Program-made: the position numbers and the translations under genes
Notes under the pieces: generated by a model
Told to the model about the DNA's origin: nothing
The model's database searches: none
Seen by the model: the letters and a program-made list of their open reading frames with translations, nothing else
Assembly: GCA_017961285.1 (NCBI GenBank)
Contig: JAGCXO010000031.1
Location: forward strand, 1 to 37,044
Source of the DNA: Alphaproteobacteria bacterium
GTDB taxonomy: Bacteria; Pseudomonadota; Alphaproteobacteria; RF32; CAG-239
Length of the DNA stretch: 37,044 nt
Direction: 5' to 3'
In this document: in pieces, positions 33,469 to 37,044 of the stretch
Layout of the letters: the number at the start of each line of letters is the position of its first letter
Numbering within the stretch: the stretch's first letter is position 1

Positions 33469-33538
33469 TTTAAGTACCTTAAATTAATTTATATTTTTAT
33501 TATAAGTACTTTGTCCTAAGATTTATTTAAATTCTGAT

Positions 33539-33566
33539 TTGACACATAAAAATTTATCGTTAATAT
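33539..33566 (+). promoter_or_regulatory. Promoter of the GNAT gene at 33657
   Basis: TTGACA (33539-33544) and TAATAT (33561-33566) are 16 bp apart. The leader would be about 84 nt. Confidence 0.45.
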
Positions 33567-33656
33567 TATGAGCTAATATATGTTTTTTGAGAAGGCGTGT
33601 CCTGGATAAATGAATACACATATTTTTGAATAATCGGTAAAGTGAGGAAATTGAAT

Positions 33657-34493
33657 ATGTTTGAAAAAATTGAGCGCGATGATGATATATTTCAATCAAA
33701 AGCGTTTTTGAAAGATTCAATGGCTTTTTGCCTTATGGATTCTATTCGTGAAGATACCGAAAAATACCCTGAAGCAAGGCTGTTTTCTGATGGTAAGGAT
33801 TGTATTATTGTAAATTCTGATCCCAATCATTCCATTATTGTTTGGACAACGGATAATTTTAAGGCAAAAGATGAGCTTTTTGATTTTATCAAACAAGAAT
33901 TTAAGGCCAACCATCCCATTAAGATTATGTCCAAAAAAGAGTTTTATGATTATTTGCTTGAAAATCACAAAATTCCAAATTTAAAAGTACAAACATTGGG
34001 TGTTTATTCGTGTCCAAAATTAAATGATGTTAAATATGTCGGGCATCCTGACAATGCTAGACCAGAAGAAGTTGAGATGGTAGCGCAAATGCTGGTTAAT
34101 TTTGGCAAAGAAACCGGAGAAAATCCAAATGCGCAACTTTCTGATTGTCTCAAAACGGCTCAAGATTTTGTGTCTGTTCCGATGCATTGTGTGTGGCGCG
34201 ATGATGAGGGAAAAATGGTTGCTATTGCAAAATTGAAGACAAATGTTAAATATCCGCGTATTTCGGAGGTTTATACCTGGCCGCAGGAGCGCGGTAAGTC
34301 TTATGCAAAAATGTTGGTTCATTATCTGACTGATCAAGCATTGAAAAATGGTAAGACACCAATGCTGTTTACCGATTATGATTATGAGCCGTCTAATCGT
34401 TGTTACCAAGCTATTGGGTATGAGTTAAACTGCACAATCGTCAACTTTATACCGCCGCTACAGAATAAGATTAAGGTAAGAGAAAGAGAATGA
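33657..34493 (+). CDS. GNAT-family acetyltransferase with N-terminal extension
   Basis: 278 residues from the ATG at 33657 (GAGGAAA 8 nt upstream; an earlier in-frame GTG at 33642 includes that site). The C-terminal third is a GNAT fold of the FR47 type: RISEVYTWPQERGKSYAKML (acetyl-CoA loop), then LFTDYDYEPSNRCYQAIGYEL. The first 150 residues resemble the N-terminal lobe of such two-domain acetyltransferases and are not otherwise recognised. Substrate unknown. Followed by a strong terminator. Confidence 0.85.
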   Translation: MFEKIERDDDIFQSKAFLKDSMAFCLMDSIREDTEKYPEARLFSDGKDCIIVNSDPNHSIIVWTTDNFKAKDELFDFIKQEFKANHPIKIMSKKEFYDYLLENHKIPNLKVQTLGVYSCPKLNDVKYVGHPDNARPEEVEMVAQMLVNFGKETGENPNAQLSDCLKTAQDFVSVPMHCVWRDDEGKMVAIAKLKTNVKYPRISEVYTWPQERGKSYAKMLVHYLTDQALKNGKTPMLFTDYDYEPSNRCYQAIGYELNCTIVNFIPPLQNKIKVRERE

Positions 34494-34503
34494 TTGAATA
34501 AGG

Positions 34504-34533
34504 AAAAACCACCCTAAGGAGGGTGGTTTTTTA
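34504..34533. terminator. Bidirectional terminator of the GNAT gene and the tRNA
   Basis: AAACCACCCT (34506-34515) and AGGGTGGTTT (34520-34529) form a 10-bp stem with a 4-nt loop, T runs on both sides. It is 2 bases from the 3' end of the minus-strand tRNA. Confidence 0.85.
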
Positions 34534-34534
34534 T

Positions 34535-34611
34535 TGGTGGATCCTGCCCGATTCGAACAGGCGACCAGACCGTTATGAGCGGCCCGCTCTAACCAACTGA
34601 GCTAAGGATCC
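34535..34611 (-). tRNA. tRNA with CAU anticodon (Ile2 or elongator Met)
   Basis: 77 nt including an encoded CCA. Acceptor stem GGATCCT/AGGATCC, D stem GCTC/GAGC, anticodon stem GGCCG/CGGTC with loop CTCATAA, T stem GCCTG/CGGGC with TTCGAAT. All stems pair. The anticodon CAU leaves two options; the variable region TGGTC is closer to tRNA-Ile2 (read as lysidine-AU after TilS) than to the elongator Met tRNAs I know. Its first 23 nt are repeated twice upstream (34832-34854, 35074-35096). Confidence 0.93.
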
Positions 34612-35090
34612 AATATAGAATCGTAAACTTGCAAAATTATGCAAACTTAATATTTATAATAATAAGAGCGGGTCCCGAGTTGCTCCGTAAAATTCGGCTT
34701 TCGCCTCATTAACTTCGCGCCTGTCGCTCACTCGTAACGTTTGAAAATCTCGCTGTCGCTTCGTTTTCAACCTAACTGCGTTTCGCCTCTCCTCTAAAAA
34801 TCTGCGTTGTAGCAGTTTTTTATTCGTCGAGCTAACCAACTGAGCTAAGGATCCAATATAGAATCGTAAACTTGCAAAATTATACAAATTTCACTTTTAT
34901 AATAATAAGAGCGGACCCGAGTTGCTCCGTAAAATTCGGCTTTCGCCTCATTAACTTCGCGCCTGTCGCTCACTCGTAACGGCTGATTTCCTTGCTATCG
35001 CTTCGTCATCAACCTAACTATGTTTCGCCTCGCCTCTAAAAACCTGCCGCAGGGCAGCTTTTTATTCGTTGAGCTAACCAACTGAGCTAA
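34606..35090 (-). repeat. Two tandem 243/242-bp units linked to the tRNA 5' end
   Basis: Units 34606-34848 and 34849-35090. Read on the minus strand, each runs from a hairpin, through a GC-rich structured stretch, to an AT-rich leader with CATAAT/TATAAT and then the tRNA's 5' end. About 75 bp (including GTTGCTCCGTAAAATTCGG) are almost identical; the rest is about 75 percent alike, and several differences preserve base pairs. This explains the 566-bp stretch to 35177, which holds no credible gene. Confidence 0.8.
34832..34854 (-). pseudogene. tRNA 5' fragment, copy 2
   Basis: 23 nt identical to the 5' end of the CAU tRNA (GGATCC to GGTTAG). It departs from the tRNA in the 3' strand of the D stem and continues with GACGAATAAAAAACTGC, a hairpin and a T run (about 34797-34817), not with tRNA sequence. 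Confidence 0.8.
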
Positions 35091-35096
35091 GGATCC
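35074..35096 (-). pseudogene. tRNA 5' fragment, copy 3
   Basis: Again the first 23 nt of the tRNA, followed by AACGAATAAAAA and a CTGCC/GGCAG hairpin with T run (35044-35057). Upstream of this copy the sequence is different from the repeat units and carries its own promoter-like site, so this may be the original tRNA start. Confidence 0.8.
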
Positions 35097-35134
35097 ATTT
35101 TGCTTGCGGTCTGTTAACCGCCTTGAGCGAGTTG

Positions 35135-35163
35135 AAGTTATGTCAAATTGACAGAGCTGTCAA
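35135..35163 (-). promoter_or_regulatory. Possible promoter of the tRNA array
   Basis: TTGACA (35158-35163) and TAACTT (35135-35140) are 17 bp apart on the minus strand, reading into tRNA fragment 3. The -35 box lies in an inverted repeat TTGACAG/CTGTCAA (35148-35163), which could instead be the glyA terminator stem. A second inverted repeat GCGGT/ACCGC lies at 35106-35121. Confidence 0.4.
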
Positions 35164-35177
35164 GATGTTTTTTTTAA

Positions 35178-36434
35178 TTATTTATATATTGGAAATTTTG
35201 CACATAAATCCAACACTTCTCGCTTGGTCTTTGCAATTATTTCTTCTGCATTGCCGGCAGACAAAGCATCAATAATATCAGCAATCCAATTACCAATTTG
35301 CTCAAACTCTTTTGCACCGAATCCTCGAGTTGTTCCAGCAGGAGTACCAAGACGAATACCTGAAGTAGTCTTTGGCGGCTCAGGATCAAAAGGAATACTG
35401 TTTCTATTGCAAGTGATGTTTGCTCTTTCTAAGGCCTGAGTTACAACATTGCCGGTAAGTTTTTGTTTGCGCAAGTCGACCAAGATTAAATGTGTGTCAG
35501 TGCCACCGGAAACCAAGTCTAGCCCCCTGCTCTGCAATGTTTGTGCTAAAACTTTGGCATTTTTGATAACAGATGCAGCATAAACTTTGAAACTTGGCAT
35601 TAAAGCCTCGCCGAAGCAGACAGCTTTGCCGGCGATGACGTGTTCTAACGGGCCGCCTTGTGTTCCGGGGAAAATGGCGGAATTTATTTTTTTAGCAATA
35701 TCCTCACGGTTAGTTAAAATCATACCGCCGCGTGGTCCACGCAGAGTTTTGTGGGTGGTGGTGGTGACAACATCAGCATAGTTGAGCGGATTTTCTAACA
35801 TTCCACCGGCAACAAGTCCGGCAAAATGTGCCATATCAACCATTAAATATGCTCCGACTTCATCGGCAATTTTTCTGAAACGTGCAAAATCTATCTTGCG
35901 TGCATAAGCTGAACCACCGGCTATAATTATTTTGGGCTGATATTGTTTGGCGAGTTCTTCTACCTGATTATAGTCTATTATACCGCTGTCTTTTTCAACT
36001 CCATAAGCCACAGAATTGAGCCATTTACCGGACATTGAAACCTTTGCACCGTGGGTTAAGTGTCCGCCACTGTCAAGCCCCATACCCAAAATAGTATCAT
36101 GCGGCTGCAGTAAAGCAAAATATACTGCCATATTGGCTTGTGAGCCAGAATGGGGCTGAACATTTACATATTGGCAATTAAAAAGCTTTTTTGCTCTCTC
36201 AATAGCTAAATTCTCTACCTTGTCAATAAACTCACAACCTCCGTAATAGCGTTTGGCAGGATAACCTTCGGCATATTTATTGGTTAAAATCGAGCCTTGA
36301 GCATCTAAAACAGCACGAGAAACAATATTTTCGGAGGCAATGAGCTCAATTTGATTTTGTTGGCGATTTAATTCTTCTTCTATGGCTGAAAAGATTTCTT
36401 TATCTTGTTGCTCCAAGCTTTGTAAATGTTCCAT
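35178..36434 (-). CDS. glyA: Serine hydroxymethyltransferase
   Basis: 418 residues, standard length. GlyA converts serine and tetrahydrofolate to glycine and methylene-THF. The PLP lysine is K229 in [16 protein letters not shown]; the N-terminal [12 protein letters not shown] and [16 protein letters not shown] motifs are also present. GGAGGG precedes the ATG, which directly follows the rpiB stop (TAG-ATG). The rpiB-glyA order is common in alphaproteobacteria. Confidence 0.98.
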   Translation of the reverse strand: MEHLQSLEQQDKEIFSAIEEELNRQQNQIELIASENIVSRAVLDAQGSILTNKYAEGYPAKRYYGGCEFIDKVENLAIERAKKLFNCQYVNVQPHSGSQANMAVYFALLQPHDTILGMGLDSGGHLTHGAKVSMSGKWLNSVAYGVEKDSGIIDYNQVEELAKQYQPKIIIAGGSAYARKIDFARFRKIADEVGAYLMVDMAHFAGLVAGGMLENPLNYADVVTTTTHKTLRGPRGGMILTNREDIAKKINSAIFPGTQGGPLEHVIAGKAVCFGEALMPSFKVYAASVIKNAKVLAQTLQSRGLDLVSGGTDTHLILVDLRKQKLTGNVVTQALERANITCNRNSIPFDPEPPKTTSGIRLGTPAGTTRGFGAKEFEQIGNWIADIIDALSAGNAEEIIAKTKREVLDLCAKFPIYK

Positions 36435-36869
36435 CTATATGCCCTCCTCTATTTTTTCTAATCTTTTAATATGGCGGCCGCCCTCAAACTCGGTGTTCAA
36501 AAATATATCAATGCGGCGAACAACGTCAGCAAATTTCATTGTTCTGCCACCAAAGACCATTATATTGGCGTTGTTGTGTTTTTTTGCCATTTCGGCGCAG
36601 AAATCATTATATAATATTGCGGCGCGAATACCTTTGAAACGATTGGCGGCGATAGAAATACCAATTCCGGTGCCGCAAATCAGAATGCCAAGTTCGGTTT
36701 TTTGGGCAAGAATATCTTTAACCATCTTATGGGCAATATCGGGATAGTCACAAGAATCGGTTGAGGAAGTTCCTAAATCTTGAAAATTTATCCCCAAACT
36801 TTGATAATGTTCTATAAGTTGTTGTTTTAACTCAAATCCGCCGTGGTCGGAAGCTATGGCAATATTCAT
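36435..36869 (-). CDS. rpiB: Ribose-5-phosphate isomerase B
   Basis: 144 residues from the ATG at 36869, with AAAGG 8 nt upstream; an in-frame TTG at 36884 would include that site. RpiB interconverts ribose-5-phosphate and ribulose-5-phosphate. Motifs: SDHGG near the N-terminus (D8, H9) and the active-site Cys65 in CGTGIGISIAANR. First gene of the rpiB-glyA operon. Confidence 0.97.
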   Translation of the reverse strand: MNIAIASDHGGFELKQQLIEHYQSLGINFQDLGTSSTDSCDYPDIAHKMVKDILAQKTELGILICGTGIGISIAANRFKGIRAAILYNDFCAEMAKKHNNANIMVFGGRTMKFADVVRRIDIFLNTEFEGGRHIKRLEKIEEGI

Positions 36870-36960
36870 TTTGCAACCTTTCAATATTATTTTTTTTCAT
36901 AATAATAGAGCAAAAGATAATTAAAAAAATATATTTTTTGTGTTTATGCAAAAAAAGTTA

Positions 36961-36990
36961 TTGACGAGATAAAAAAAGGTTGTATATATA
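36961..36990 (+). promoter_or_regulatory. Promoter of the tRNA at the window end
   Basis: TTGACG (36961-36966) and TATATA (36985-36990) are 18 bp apart, about 28 nt before the tRNA 5' end. Confidence 0.55.
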
Positions 36991-37017
36991 GAACTCGCTG
37001 AAGCGCTCTAACGGTAC

Positions 37018-37044
37018 GGCCGGTTGGCAGAGTGGTTATGCAGA
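37018..37044 (+). tRNA. tRNA 5' part, probably tRNA-Cys, cut by the window end
   Basis: GGCCGGTTGGCAGAGTGGTT and ATGCAGA fit the acceptor strand and D arm of a tRNA; GTGGTTATGCAG is typical of tRNA-Cys. The anticodon lies beyond the window. Confidence 0.6.

Noticed and set aside
34654-34887. 77-residue minus-strand ORF across the tRNA repeat
   Set aside because: It reads through a tRNA fragment and non-coding repeat sequence, has no ribosome-binding site, and arises only because the repeat lacks stops in that frame.
34606-35090. CRISPR array
   Set aside because: Units of about 242 bp with divergent halves and tRNA fragments do not have short repeats with unique spacers, and no cas gene is present.

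Overview
The window looks like chromosomal DNA of an AT-rich alphaproteobacterium, probably an uncultured host-associated one. This is an inference from gene content and order. The markers are a CcrM-type GANTC methyltransferase with its C-terminal extension next to RNase HII, the order lspA / DUF3035-BamF-like lipoprotein / two M16 peptidases, Ppx-GppA next to rlmE, and rpiB followed by glyA. Base composition is about one third GC by eye, except for two islands of higher GC: the gene at 26823-27302 and the repeat units at 34.66-35.06 kb.

Layout. 0.1-1.1 kb: two neighbouring minus-strand genes for helical-repeat proteins. 1.2-8.1 kb: one long minus-strand operon, read lspA, BamF-like lipoprotein, M16 peptidase, M16 partner, pgi, mutL. 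8.2-16.4 kb: plus-strand block with a split chromate transporter, a membrane-anchored lysozyme-TPR protein, two ABC exporter half-transporters and a CPA2 antiporter. 16.4-23.5 kb: minus-strand housekeeping genes: tandem Ppx/GppA, rlmE, rsmB, then alpha/beta hydrolase, rnhB, ccrM and a membrane protein that may be frameshifted. 23.6-27.3 kb: accessory zone of small single-gene units around hup, several with a canonical TTGACA/T promoter, no Shine-Dalgarno sequence and their own hairpin terminator. 27.4-31.2 kb: a lone PEP-synthase-type nucleotide-binding domain, a three-gene operon (nitroreductase-like, P-loop kinase, sirtuin) and an acetyltransferase. 31.3-33.5 kb: a threonyl-tRNA synthetase without its N-terminal domains, preceded by a threonine-rich leader peptide, then a BioG-like esterase. 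33.6-37.0 kb: a GNAT protein, a CAU-anticodon tRNA followed by tandem 242/243-bp repeats carrying fragments of its 5' end, glyA, rpiB, and the start of a tRNA (probably Cys) cut by the window edge.

Most notable. (1) A 35-codon leader ORF upstream of thrS has five Thr codons among its last eight codons. The stretch around the first two is perfectly complementary over 10 nt to the thrS ribosome-binding region, which suggests ribosome-stalling control of thrS. (2) At least two unrelated orphan genes about 25 kb apart (489-1121 and 26339-26539) share a nearly identical 5' leader, with weaker versions at other orphan genes. (3) The tRNA-associated repeats duplicate the first 23 nt of the tRNA and look like a small element that regenerates the tRNA 5' end. 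(4) A T8 tract may interrupt the membrane-protein gene directly downstream of ccrM. No CRISPR array, phage or transposase gene was seen.
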